Shown: positions 1 through 8,251 of the stretch, piece after piece
Position numbering within the stretch: the first letter of the stretch is position 1
Layout of the letters: each line of letters starts with the position of its first letter
Source: a virus
Direction: 5' to 3' (one strand)
Virus record (IMG/VR): IMGVR_UViG_3300046777_001273
Location: 1 to 35,561 of that record
Length of the DNA: 35,561 bases
Notes under the pieces: generated by a model
Told to the model about the DNA's origin: nothing
Seen by the model: the letters and a program-made list of their open reading frames with translations, nothing else
Databases searched by the model: none
Program-made: the position numbers and the translations under genes

Positions 1-1
1 C

Positions 2-1570
2 TCATCAACTCTAACTGGTAATTCTGATACAGTTGCTACATTCTACGCAACAGTAAATAGCAATACTGTCACGATCAATGCAGTTAGCGCGACATCAAAT
101 ACAAATGCTGTCACAATTGCAAATACAATCTACTCAAGCCTACAGGTTGGTGACTATATTGCTATCGGTAACACAACTGTTGGTACCCAGTATCTCAAGG
201 TTACTTCTAAGACAGGCCCAGTACAAAACACTGCATTAACAGCCACTGTTCAGATTGGTGTTGCAACTCCACTTGCACTATCGCAGAACGTTGCTCCTAC
301 ATCAGTCACTCGTTATTGGGAATACTTCAACAACGTTGCAGCCCCTCCAGGTACATCTGACTTTGTTCAGGCAGCTGGTGGTGCTGATGATGAACTTCAC
401 ATCGTTGTTGTCGATGAAGATGGTCTTTTCACTGGTACTCGTGGACAGCTTCTTGAAGTGTGGCAAGGTCTATCACGCGCTACTGATGCAAAGTCAGAGC
501 AGGGTGGAACACTATACTATAAGGAATTTGTCAATCAGGGATCCCAGTACATCTGGTGGGCAAACCACCGTGCAGGGTACAACATCACGACAGCATCTAC
601 GATTTCTGGCATTAACACACTACCAATGAATCTATCGCTCTCGGGTGGTGCTGATGGTGTAACTGAAACAACAGCTACACTTGGCAACCTTGCTCTCGCT
701 TATGATAAGTTCAAGAGCACAGAAGACATTGACGTATCTCTAATCCTAACAGGTAAGAGCCGTTTTGGTCTTTCGGGTGAAGGTCTAGCTAACTACATTA
801 TCGACAACATTGCTGAATACCGCAAGGATTGTGTTGTATTTGTTTCTCCAGACAGAGACGATGTCATCAACAACCCAGGTGGTGAAGGCCTTGCTGTTTA
901 TGGATTTAAGCAGGATCTCCGTGATTCTTCGTATGCGTTCATGGACTCTGGCTACAAGTATCAGTATGACAAGTACAACGACACATATCGCTGGGTTCCA
1001 CTCAATGGTGACGTTGCTGGTACAGTTGTTCGTACAGACGATGTCCGTGATCCTTGGTTCTCACCTGCTGGCTTCAATCGTGGCCAGATCAAGAACCTTG
1101 TTAAGCTCGCATTCAACCCAGACAAGGGTAACCGCGATCTTCTCTACAAGACAGGTGTCAACCCAGTCGTAACATTCCCTGGTCAGGGTACTGTTCTTTA
1201 TGGCGACAAGACAGCTCTTAGCAAGCCATCAGCATTCGATCGAATCAACGTTCGTCGTCTGTTCATTGTTCTTGAAAAGGCAATCGCAACTGCAGCTAAG
1301 TCAACTCTGTTCGAATTGAATGATGAGTTTACAAGAGCACAGTTCCGTAATCTTGTTGAGCCATACCTGAGAGACATCAAGGGACGTCGTGGTATCTATG
1401 ACTTCAGAGTGGTTTGTGATGCTACAAACAACACACCTGAAAGAATTGACCGCAATGAATTCTGGGGCGATATCTATATCAAGCCAGCTCGTTCAATTAA
1501 TTTCATCCAGCTTAACTTCGTTGCTGTCCGCACGGGCGTAAGCTTTGATGAAATTGTAGGTAAGTTCTAA
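2..1570 (+). CDS. 18: Tail sheath protein gp18 (5' end outside window)
   Basis: The reading frame is open from the left edge to the stop at 1568-1570, giving at least 522 residues; T4 gp18 has 659, so the N-terminus lies upstream. The protein forms the contractile outer tail tube. The C-terminal part has the conserved sheath character: an arginine-rich VRRLFIVLEKAI helix region, then FRNLVEPYLRDIKGRRGIYDF and a final strand ending in a FIQLNFVAVRTG-type sequence, the region that packs against neighbouring subunits and the tube. It is followed after 14 nt by the tube gene, the T4 order 18-19-20. Identification rests on this C-terminal pattern and synteny. The Ser/Thr/Asn-rich first 90 residues look like a variable surface domain. 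Confidence 0.93.
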   Translation, partial: SSTLTGNSDTVATFYATVNSNTVTINAVSATSNTNAVTIANTIYSSLQVGDYIAIGNTTVGTQYLKVTSKTGPVQNTALTATVQIGVATPLALSQNVAPTSVTRYWEYFNNVAAPPGTSDFVQAAGGADDELHIVVVDEDGLFTGTRGQLLEVWQGLSRATDAKSEQGGTLYYKEFVNQGSQYIWWANHRAGYNITTASTISGINTLPMNLSLSGGADGVTETTATLGNLALAYDKFKSTEDIDVSLILTGKSRFGLSGEGLANYIIDNIAEYRKDCVVFVSPDRDDVINNPGGEGLAVYGFKQDLRDSSYAFMDSGYKYQYDKYNDTYRWVPLNGDVAGTVVRTDDVRDPWFSPAGFNRGQIKNLVKLAFNPDKGNRDLLYKTGVNPVVTFPGQGTVLYGDKTALSKPSAFDRINVRRLFIVLEKAIATAAKSTLFELNDEFTRAQFRNLVEPYLRDIKGRRGIYDFRVVCDATNNTPERIDRNEFWGDIYIKPARSINFIQLNFVAVRTGVSFDEIVGKF

Positions 1571-1584
1571 GGAGGTAATGACAG

Positions 1585-2169
1585 ATGGCATTCAATATTA
1601 ACGACATCAAGAGTCAGTTAACCTTCGGTGGTGCTAGACCTACACTCTTCCAGGTCAAGATTACCAACAAGGTTAACCCAGTTGCAGACATCAAGGTTCC
1701 GTTCCTTGTAAGAGCAACAACACTTCCAGCGTCAAATCTGGGGACCATTCAGGTCCCCTACTTTGGTCGTAAGTACAAGATTGCTGGTGATAGAACATTC
1801 GATCCTTGGGGTGTAACAGTCATGAACGATGAGGACTTCCTCATCCGCCATGCTATGGAACAGTGGAACTACTCAATCAACACATATGAGGGCAACCTCA
1901 ACGTTGTTGCTGGTGGTACTGCCGGTACAGGTGCTCCATCATTCTACAAGTCAACAGCAGAAGTAACTCAGTACAGCAAGACTGGTCAGGTCCTTCGTGT
2001 CTATCGATTCAATGGCATCTATCCAGATGTTATTGGTCAGATCGACCTTGATTGGAACAACACTGATACTATCGAAGAGTTCCAGGTCCAGTTCCAGTAC
2101 GACAGCTTCGAGGTTGTCGGTGGTGTAACTGGCACGTTGTCAGACGAAGGTTCAACCTTCGTTGAATAA
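1585..2169 (+). CDS. 19: Tail tube protein gp19
   Basis: Encodes 194 residues (T4 gp19 has 163). The ATG follows a strong GGAGG at 1571-1575. The protein stacks as hexamers to form the inner tail tube. Typical features are an N-terminal FQVKITNKVNP strand, LPASNLGTIQVPYFGRKYKIAGDRTF, and the VTVMNDEDF-x-W pattern near residues 68-85. Its position between sheath and portal matches T4. The extra length comes mostly from a Gly/Thr-rich segment around residues 108-125. A 7-bp GC-rich inverted repeat (1740-1758) and another (1828-1845) lie inside the gene. It likely shares a transcript with 18, since no promoter is visible in the 14-nt gap. Confidence 0.93.
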   Translation: MAFNINDIKSQLTFGGARPTLFQVKITNKVNPVADIKVPFLVRATTLPASNLGTIQVPYFGRKYKIAGDRTFDPWGVTVMNDEDFLIRHAMEQWNYSINTYEGNLNVVAGGTAGTGAPSFYKSTAEVTQYSKTGQVLRVYRFNGIYPDVIGQIDLDWNNTDTIEEFQVQFQYDSFEVVGGVTGTLSDEGSTFVE

Positions 2170-2187
2170 GTGAACTAAGACAAGGGA

Positions 2188-2217
2188 AGAGGGCTACTAT
2201 AAATAGAGTAGCCCTCT
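2188..2217 (+). repeat. Perfect 11-bp inverted repeat with a late promoter in its loop
   Basis: AGAGGGCTACT (2188-2198) pairs exactly with AGTAGCCCTCT (2207-2217) around the 8-nt loop ATAAATAG. The late box TATAAATA (2198-2205) occupies the apex. It lies between the stop of gene 19 and the portal start. As RNA from upstream it would be a stable 3' hairpin without a U-tract; as DNA it places the late promoter in a dyad. Confidence 0.95.
2198..2205 (+). promoter_or_regulatory. Late promoter box before portal gene 20
   Basis: TATAAATA is an exact match to the T4 late consensus recognised by gp55. The box ends 31 nt before the portal ATG, the same spacing as the boxes before gp67, gp22 and gp23. 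Confidence 0.85.
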
Positions 2218-2236
2218 ACTCTTAAGGAATTAAAAT

Positions 2237-3811
2237 ATGGTACAACTTTTTGGCTTTGAAATCAAAAGAAAGCAAGAAGAGCCCCTAGAGTCCTTTGCTC
2301 CCGAAGTAAAAGACGATGGGGCTATCGTTGTTGCGGCAGGGGGTGCGTATGGCACCTATATCGACCTAGATGGTACAGCTCGCACAGAAGCTGAGCTCGT
2401 CTCCAAATATAGAGAAATCTCACAAGCACCTGAAATTGAAATGGCTGTTGACGATATCGTCAATGAAGCTGTTGACACAGAAGCACAAGAGATCGTCACA
2501 ATTAACCTAGACAGGCTTGAGTTCTCGGACAACATTAAAGATAGAATTCGTCAAGAGTTTGATGTTGTCCTTCAGTTACTAAACTTCCAGACAGAAGCAT
2601 ACGAAATCTTTAAGCGCTGGTATGTTGATGGTAGAATGTACTACCATATCATCGTTGACGAAAAGTCACCACGTGAAGGAATTAAAGAACTTCGCTACCT
2701 AGACCCACGAAAGATCCGTAAGGTCCGTGAAGTCAAGAAGGAACGTAAGGGTCCTGTTACTGTAGCTACTACAGCAAAAGAATACTACGTCTATAACGAG
2801 AAGGGATTCCTTCCAGCAGGTGGTAATGCAGGCATGCCAGTCGATAACTCGACTGTTGGTGGACTTCGCATCTCGATAGACTCAATTCTCCACACAACAT
2901 CTGGTCTTATGGATAAGAACAACCAGATGGTTTATTCCTATCTCCAGAAGGCAATCAAGCCTCTCAATCAGCTCCGCACTCTCGAAGATGCAACTGTCAT
3001 CTATCGTATCTCCCGAGCCCCAGAACGTCGAATCTTCTACATCGACGTTGGCAACCTTCCAAAGGCAAAGGCTGAGCAGTATCTCCGCGATATGATGGTT
3101 CGTCACAAGAATCGTCTTGTCTATGATGCCGCTACCGGTGAGGTTAGAGACGATCGCAAGTATATGACAATGTTGGAAGACTATTGGCTTCCTCGTCGTG
3201 AAGGCAACCGTGGTACTGAAATCACAACGCTGCCAGCTGGCCAGAATCTTGGCGAACTAGCTGACGTTCAGTACTTCCAGCGTAAGCTATTCCAGGCTCT
3301 CAACGTTCCTATCTCAAGACTGGAACCAGGCAGTGCAGGATTCAACATTGGACGTGCTGCTGAAATCTCTCGTGACGAAGTCAAGTTCACAAAGTTTGTT
3401 GGACGTCTCCGTCGTCGCTTCTCTCAGATATTCTATAGATCGCTCGAGAAGCAGCTGATCCTTAAGGGAATTGTCAATGAGCAGGACTGGAATGAACTCC
3501 AGAACCTCATCACATTTGACTTCTCGATCGACAACCACTTCGAAGAATTTAAAGAAGCAGAAATCCTTCAGAACCGTATTGCTCTTCTTGGCCAGCTCGA
3601 TCCATACATTGGTCGCTATTACTCAGTTCAGTGGGTTCGCAAGAACATCCTCAAGCAGACCGATGATGATATTGAAAACATGGACCGTGAGATGATGGAA
3701 GATGGATCCGCTGAAGCCCAACAGCAAGCAATGGAACCTGAACAACAAGCACCACCTCAACAGGTCGTAAAGAAGAAGCCAAATATCCCTGGCACTGGTG
3801 CTCAGAACTAA
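2237..3811 (+). CDS. 20: Portal vertex protein gp20
   Basis: Encodes 524 residues, the same length as T4 gp20. It forms the dodecameric portal that nucleates prohead assembly and passes DNA. Recognisable family segments are EIEMAVDDIVNEAV near residue 73, a basic KIRKVREVKKERKGP stretch near 162, YRISRAPERRIFYIDVGNLPK near 256, RLEPGSAGFNIGRAAEISRDE near 361, and an acidic then Gln/Pro-rich C-terminus. An AAGGA ribosome site precedes the ATG by 8-9 nt. It has its own late promoter. An 8-bp perfect inverted repeat lies at 3024-3049 inside the gene. Confidence 0.97.
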   Translation: MVQLFGFEIKRKQEEPLESFAPEVKDDGAIVVAAGGAYGTYIDLDGTARTEAELVSKYREISQAPEIEMAVDDIVNEAVDTEAQEIVTINLDRLEFSDNIKDRIRQEFDVVLQLLNFQTEAYEIFKRWYVDGRMYYHIIVDEKSPREGIKELRYLDPRKIRKVREVKKERKGPVTVATTAKEYYVYNEKGFLPAGGNAGMPVDNSTVGGLRISIDSILHTTSGLMDKNNQMVYSYLQKAIKPLNQLRTLEDATVIYRISRAPERRIFYIDVGNLPKAKAEQYLRDMMVRHKNRLVYDAATGEVRDDRKYMTMLEDYWLPRREGNRGTEITTLPAGQNLGELADVQYFQRKLFQALNVPISRLEPGSAGFNIGRAAEISRDEVKFTKFVGRLRRRFSQIFYRSLEKQLILKGIVNEQDWNELQNLITFDFSIDNHFEEFKEAEILQNRIALLGQLDPYIGRYYSVQWVRKNILKQTDDDIENMDREMMEDGSAEAQQQAMEPEQQAPPQQVVKKKPNIPGTGAQN

Positions 3812-3814
3812 GAT

Positions 3815-3822
3815 TATAAATA
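3815..3822 (+). promoter_or_regulatory. Late promoter box before gene 67
   Basis: Exact TATAAATA, just after the portal stop and 30 nt before the ATG of the gp67-like gene. Confidence 0.85.
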
Positions 3823-3852
3823 TAAACAATTAGATTTTTGGAGGCTTTTATT

Positions 3853-4092
3853 ATGGATTCTGTACAGGATATTTTGTTATACGCTACTACTGGTGATCGT
3901 GAGTCGTTCAAGAGTGCTGTCGATGATGCACTGATGAACAAGGCAGTTGATGCAGTCAACTTGATGCGCAACGATGTTGCAGCAAGCATGTTTAGTGCAA
4001 CAACTGGTGGGGAAGAACAGCCTTCTGACGAATATACAACAGACGATCAGCTTTCAGATTCAGCAGAGGACCCAACCGATGAAGACGTTTAA
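3853..4092 (+). CDS. 67: Prohead core protein gp67-like
   Basis: Encodes 79 residues; T4 gp67 has 80. The start is the ATG at 3853, 9 nt after GGAG at 3840-3843; a TTG at 3838 would lie on top of that ribosome site. The N-terminal half is helical (SFKSAVDDALMNKAVDAVNLMRNDVAASMF) and the C-terminal half is very acidic, as in T4 gp67, a scaffold component cleaved by the prohead protease during maturation. Assignment rests on size, this bipartite composition and position directly after the portal. Its last 14 nt overlap the next gene. Confidence 0.8.
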   Translation: MDSVQDILLYATTGDRESFKSAVDDALMNKAVDAVNLMRNDVAASMFSATTGGEEQPSDEYTTDDQLSDSAEDPTDEDV

Positions 4093-5920
4093 AGAAACAC
4101 TAATGGAAGTTCAGGCTCCCCTTTCGCAGGGTGAGAAGAACTTTGTAGACCTTCACAAGCCTGTTCCACACCAGAACCTTGTTCCGGGTGTCACTGATCA
4201 GGATTTCCTGTTCCAGGGTGGTCCACGTCGCATGGATCCAAAGACTGCATCTTATGAAATTGGTAAGTCGGAAGACGAATCGAAGTCTGCATATGATAAG
4301 AACCTCAAGGTCAAGGAAGAAGTTGAACTAGACGAAGCCATCAAGATAGGTTCCAAGGTACGTATTCATTCTCCTAAGCATTCTGATATCCACGGAAAGG
4401 TTGGTACTGTAGGAGAGATCCGTCCAGGTGCACATAAGACTGCTTCCAAGAAGTACACTGTGGACTACAATTACAATCCAGAAACAGGCAGATCAAACTC
4501 AGTCCAGCTGGACAGGACTGAGATTAAGCTGCACAAGGAAGCTATTGAACCAAAGAAGCTGGCATGGGCTCACAATACATATAGTGATTATGTAAAGTAC
4601 CAGAAAGAAAGAGATCTTAAGGTTGTTCCTAAGAAGACATGGCACGAAATAAAAAGTTCAACACAAACAGCCTTGGCTAAAGAAGACGTCGAGCAGGTTG
4701 ATGAACTCTCTAATGAACTTGTGAGCCGTGCTTTAAGAAAAGCTCGTGAACGTAAAGAAACTGGCGAAGAAGAAGTTGGTCGTCGTGACAAACTAATTAA
4801 ACTTGCTGGTAAAAAGCTTTATGGTATTAAAGAAAAAGCTATCTCTGAAGAAGATGATGGCTGGTATGCCCACCACGAGATGCATGGAGATAAGGGTATT
4901 TCCAAGGAAGACTGGAAGAAGGGTTGGAGAATGAACTCCAAGGGCCAGAGAGTCCAGATCAAAAAAGAGGCAGTCGAACTTGACACCCCAGAAAGACATG
5001 ACAAGATCGCAGCGCACCTTGTCGACAGATATGGCAAGAACGTATCTCGTAAGCACATTGATTCAGTAGCTTATGATCTTAAGTCGGATCCTGATAAGAT
5101 CCTGGCTGCCGTAAAGAAGCACCAGGCTAGTATGAAAGAAAGTGTCGAACAGGTTGATGAAGCATTTGCGATTGAGCCAGGAGCAAAGATTGCTTACAAG
5201 GATAAGAAGGGAAACATGACTTACGGTAAGGTCCACGCTAAGGACACCGTTCAGGGTCAGCCTGGAGTCCATATCAAGTGGCAAGATGGAACTGAAGGTC
5301 GCTTCCCAAACCACAAGATCTCTAGCCTATCAATGGACAAGCAAGCCAATTACGTAATTGGTGAAGGTGTTGATATTGAAGAAGCTGAACAGGTTGATGA
5401 GATTGCTGACACACCTCGTGGCAAGAAGAGACTAGCCGATTATCTTGGTAGTGCATCAGATGCTCGTGGCCACCGTGGCATGTCTATTGCAAAGAAGGAC
5501 AAGCGTTATGCAGCTATTGCTAAGGCTTCTAAGATCCTCGATAGGAGACTAAGAGGTGAAGAGGTTGAGCAGGTAGAAGAAGCAAAGGCTACATATTGTG
5601 GTCGTTGTGGAACAACTCACGTTCCTCCCTCACAGGGCGGTAAGTGTCCTGCAGTCAAAGAAGAAGCTGTCATCGAGAAGACTCTTACTCCAAACGAGAA
5701 GAGAGCTCGTGAACGTATTGCCAAGGGCATTGCAAAGAGTAATCCTAACATGCCAATGAGCAAGAAGATGGCTATTGCTACTGCTCGTGCTAAGGAAGTT
5801 GCTGAGGCTGCAAAGAAGCTGATTGGTAGACAGCATGAGATTGATGCTAATAACAACGGTCGCATCGATGCCGAAGACTTTCCACTCCTAAAGGCTAAGA
5901 AGAAGGCAGAGGACAAGTAA
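4079..5920 (+). CDS. Modular head-region protein A (613 aa) with repeated protease-site-like linkers
   Basis: Sits where T4 has gene 68 but is far longer (T4 gp68 is 141 aa). The start is the ATG at 4079 inside the end of gene 67. The protein is a chain of distinct modules. Residues 86-155 form a KOW/SH3-like beta module (IKIGSKVRIHSPKHSDIHG). Residues 205-255 are a helical basic module. Residues 300-350 are a DKIAAHLVDRYGK module, and 362-420 a second beta module (PGAKIAYKDKKGNMTYGKV). Residues 440-490 are another helical module, and 507-523 a CxxC-x3-H-x8-C zinc-ribbon-like element. Residues 589-600 form an EF-hand/dockerin-like loop (DANNNGRIDAED). Near-identical acidic linkers recur at 80-87, 202-211, 354-363, 434-443 and 494-503 (EEVELDEA, EDVEQVDELS, ESVEQVDEA, EEAEQVDEI, EEVEQVEEA). 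These resemble prohead-protease cleavage sites. A virion or scaffold role is inferred from position. Confidence 0.8.
   Translation: MKTFKETLMEVQAPLSQGEKNFVDLHKPVPHQNLVPGVTDQDFLFQGGPRRMDPKTASYEIGKSEDESKSAYDKNLKVKEEVELDEAIKIGSKVRIHSPKHSDIHGKVGTVGEIRPGAHKTASKKYTVDYNYNPETGRSNSVQLDRTEIKLHKEAIEPKKLAWAHNTYSDYVKYQKERDLKVVPKKTWHEIKSSTQTALAKEDVEQVDELSNELVSRALRKARERKETGEEEVGRRDKLIKLAGKKLYGIKEKAISEEDDGWYAHHEMHGDKGISKEDWKKGWRMNSKGQRVQIKKEAVELDTPERHDKIAAHLVDRYGKNVSRKHIDSVAYDLKSDPDKILAAVKKHQASMKESVEQVDEAFAIEPGAKIAYKDKKGNMTYGKVHAKDTVQGQPGVHIKWQDGTEGRFPNHKISSLSMDKQANYVIGEGVDIEEAEQVDEIADTPRGKKRLADYLGSASDARGHRGMSIAKKDKRYAAIAKASKILDRRLRGEEVEQVEEAKATYCGRCGTTHVPPSQGGKCPAVKEEAVIEKTLTPNEKRARERIAKGIAKSNPNMPMSKKMAIATARAKEVAEAAKKLIGRQHEIDANNNGRIDAEDFPLLKAKKKAEDK
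5346..5361 (+). repeat. 16-nt perfect palindrome inside protein A gene
   Basis: CCAATTACGTAATTGG is a gapless perfect dyad within coding sequence (codons for NYVIG). About 0.5 such palindromes are expected by chance in a window this size, so it is not remarkable alone. Confidence 0.9.
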
Positions 5921-5921
5921 T

Positions 5922-8249
5922 ATGGACATCAGAGCTATCCTCGAAGCTGCAAAAGCAAAGAAGGCAGAAGAGAATCGTCCGGAGCACATCATAATGCAGC
6001 TCCGCAAGGTTGAATCGTTACGTGGCCAAAAGCCCGTAACGTTCAACGATGGCTCTACTCATAACATTCCTGTTGCTCATGCCTCCCGTGCACTAACAAT
6101 GCACCAGACAATGAAGCCAATTCCAAAGGGTGAGTTTGAAGCTCGCCTTGCCAAGTCTCATGATTCGTTCATGAGTGCAATCAAAGGTGAGGCTGCTCCA
6201 AAGGCAGAACCTAAGATCAAGCTTGGCGGCAAGATGTGGAGAGAGGAAAAGGTTGTCACTGGTGGCTATAGAACAAAAGATGGCCAGTACATAAAGCCAA
6301 TGACTGGAAGTGATTTAGTCAAAGCAGCAAGAGACAAGAAACTGGCTGCGATGAAGGCACTTGCAAGCACTCGCAAGGAAGAGACAGAGCTAGATGAGGC
6401 TGGTGCATTCTCTTATGGCGCAAAGAAGCCTAAGGCTGGCAGTCTCAAGGCTCAAATGGCAGCACAGTCAAAGAAGTACTGGGATTCTGAGCCTATGATT
6501 GAGCCTAAGGATCAAAAGGTAGGAACTGCTAAAGTTACTAAAGAAGCTAAAGATCCAAGAGAGTATGGATATGAGGGTGATATGGCAGTGTCGCAGCTCA
6601 AGTCTATCATAAGCAACTCGACAGATCTTCTGGATATGATGAAGCCAGAAACAGATCTTCCAGAGTGGGTCCAGTCCAAGATCACTCTTGCGCAGGACTA
6701 CATCCAGACTGCAGCTGATTATATGAAGACAGAGTCTGTAGATGAAGCCGTAAAGGGTTGGAAGAATGCAGGTTCAGACATCTCAAAATGGAGGTCAGAG
6801 CAAGGCAAGGAAGTAAAGCTCGTTGCACTAAAGAAGAATGGCGATGAGAACCAGATGGCCGATGCTACATCATCCCATGCAAGCGAAGAAGAAGCTATCC
6901 GCAAGCACAAGGCCAGAGTTGATAACAACCCAGGCAAGAACATCCGTCACAATCTTTATGTTGGTGGAAAGCTAGTCAAGACACTTGGTGAGGAAGCTGA
7001 GCAGATTGATGAAATCTCCCAGGAGAAGAAGGATCAGTACGCTCAAAGAGCTACTGGTGAATTCTCAATGGCTAACTATGCTAAGAGAATGACGGAGCCA
7101 GGATCCAAGGATCATGAGTTCTGGAAGCGTAAGGAAGCTAATAGACGCAAAGGTCTATCTAGAGCTCTTGCAAAAGAAGAAGCTATCAACGAAGCTCCAA
7201 TGTCTGACGTCTCGCACAGCGTAGCATCCGGTCAGACACTTTCTGGTATTGCAAAGCAGTATGGTAAGTCTCTTGCTGACATCGTCAAAGCTAATCCACA
7301 GATCAAAGATATCAACAAGATCAGTATTGGTCAGAATGTCAATGTTCCTGGTGCAGCTCCAACACCAGCAGCAATGAAGCCTAACACTCCTGCTGGTCCT
7401 TCATCACGTCAGGCACTTGGTTCTACTCTCGGTACACCAAAGGAACCAACAAATGCAGTTCGTCCTGAGGGTCCAGCAAGTGGAATGCCAAAGGGACAGC
7501 CTACATCAATGGTAGCAGGAAAGCCCTCTTCACCAATTGGTAGCTTGCCAGCAGCTCCTCCAAAGTTAACATCACAGACTCCTGGTATTGATAAGCCACT
7601 CAAGCCTTCCACACCATTTGGAGGACAGCGTGGCGGGGATCCTTTCAGTTCTCAGACATATAGACCAACAGGTCAGACTGGTATCGATACTGCTTCTGCA
7701 GCGTTGAAAGCAGCAGGTCAGCTTGCTACTCAAAAGGCAGCTCAGCAGAAGCTGGGTAATGTCCGTATGATAGGTGGCAGAACAACTGCTGGGTATGTCA
7801 ACTCAGTTCGTGAAGATGCCGACGTCAGCACGACAGCATCAGATCGTGGCGAAATCAAGACCTTTGTTAAGATTGGTCCAGATGGTCGTGTTAAGTTAGT
7901 TAAGCGTAGAATGCCTCGTCAGCAGATCGATATCACAAACGCTAGTGGGACAACAGCAGTTGAATCTGTTGGTGTCAACATGCAGCAGGACAGTCTGAAC
8001 AAACTAAAGAAGGAACCTCAGGCTGATCCTAAGAACTTAAAGACTCTTCCTCCAACACAGGGAAACAAGCCTGTTGGTGGTGAAGATCAGGTACATGTAG
8101 GCAAGTTCTCGGTAGCTGAAAATGTTTTGCTAAATACTCTATATCACAGCTTGAATGAAGATAACAAAGTGAAGTTCTACGACGTTCTTGACGCAGAAGA
8201 TGGTCCAGAGAAGCTGTTGAACTTCGCTAAAGAGCAGGGGCTAGAGTAA
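5922..8249 (+). CDS. Modular head-region protein B (775 aa) with LysM domain
   Basis: Follows protein A with a 1-nt gap. Residues 1-100 form an N-terminal domain (MDIRAILEAAKAKKAEE, then HASRALTMHQTMKPIPKGEFEAR). Residues 214-270 hold a helical module with YEGDMAVSQLKSIISN and LPEWVQSKITLAQDYI, a type familiar from T4-like cyanophage proteins. Residues 278-355 hold a beta module. A LysM domain lies at about 430-476 (SHSVASGQTLSGIAKQYGKS, then IGQNVNVP). A long Pro/Gly/Thr-rich linker covers about 476-640, and the C-terminus is acidic. The acidic linker motif of protein A recurs at 153-162, 271-276, 357-366 and 419-428 (ELDEAGA, SVDEA, EQIDEI, AINEA). LysM normally binds peptidoglycan-type glycans, so this part may act at the cell wall during DNA entry. 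Function is inferred, not shown. Confidence 0.8.
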   Translation: MDIRAILEAAKAKKAEENRPEHIIMQLRKVESLRGQKPVTFNDGSTHNIPVAHASRALTMHQTMKPIPKGEFEARLAKSHDSFMSAIKGEAAPKAEPKIKLGGKMWREEKVVTGGYRTKDGQYIKPMTGSDLVKAARDKKLAAMKALASTRKEETELDEAGAFSYGAKKPKAGSLKAQMAAQSKKYWDSEPMIEPKDQKVGTAKVTKEAKDPREYGYEGDMAVSQLKSIISNSTDLLDMMKPETDLPEWVQSKITLAQDYIQTAADYMKTESVDEAVKGWKNAGSDISKWRSEQGKEVKLVALKKNGDENQMADATSSHASEEEAIRKHKARVDNNPGKNIRHNLYVGGKLVKTLGEEAEQIDEISQEKKDQYAQRATGEFSMANYAKRMTEPGSKDHEFWKRKEANRRKGLSRALAKEEAINEAPMSDVSHSVASGQTLSGIAKQYGKSLADIVKANPQIKDINKISIGQNVNVPGAAPTPAAMKPNTPAGPSSRQALGSTLGTPKEPTNAVRPEGPASGMPKGQPTSMVAGKPSSPIGSLPAAPPKLTSQTPGIDKPLKPSTPFGGQRGGDPFSSQTYRPTGQTGIDTASAALKAAGQLATQKAAQQKLGNVRMIGGRTTAGYVNSVREDADVSTTASDRGEIKTFVKIGPDGRVKLVKRRMPRQQIDITNASGTTAVESVGVNMQQDSLNKLKKEPQADPKNLKTLPPTQGNKPVGGEDQVHVGKFSVAENVLLNTLYHSLNEDNKVKFYDVLDAEDGPEKLLNFAKEQGLE
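6009..6047 (+). repeat. Long interrupted hairpin (16 bp) in protein B gene
   Basis: GTTGAA-(T)-CGTTACG-(T)-GGC pairs with GCC-CGTAACG-TTCAAC around the loop CAAAA: 16 pairs interrupted only by two single bulged T residues on the left arm. It lies 87-125 nt into the coding sequence. Confidence 0.92.
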
Positions 8250-8251
8250 TC

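Noticed and set aside
3838-3852. TTG start extending gp67 by five codons
   Set aside because: The TTG overlaps the GGAG ribosome site that serves the ATG at 3853, and the shorter form has the T4 gp67 length.
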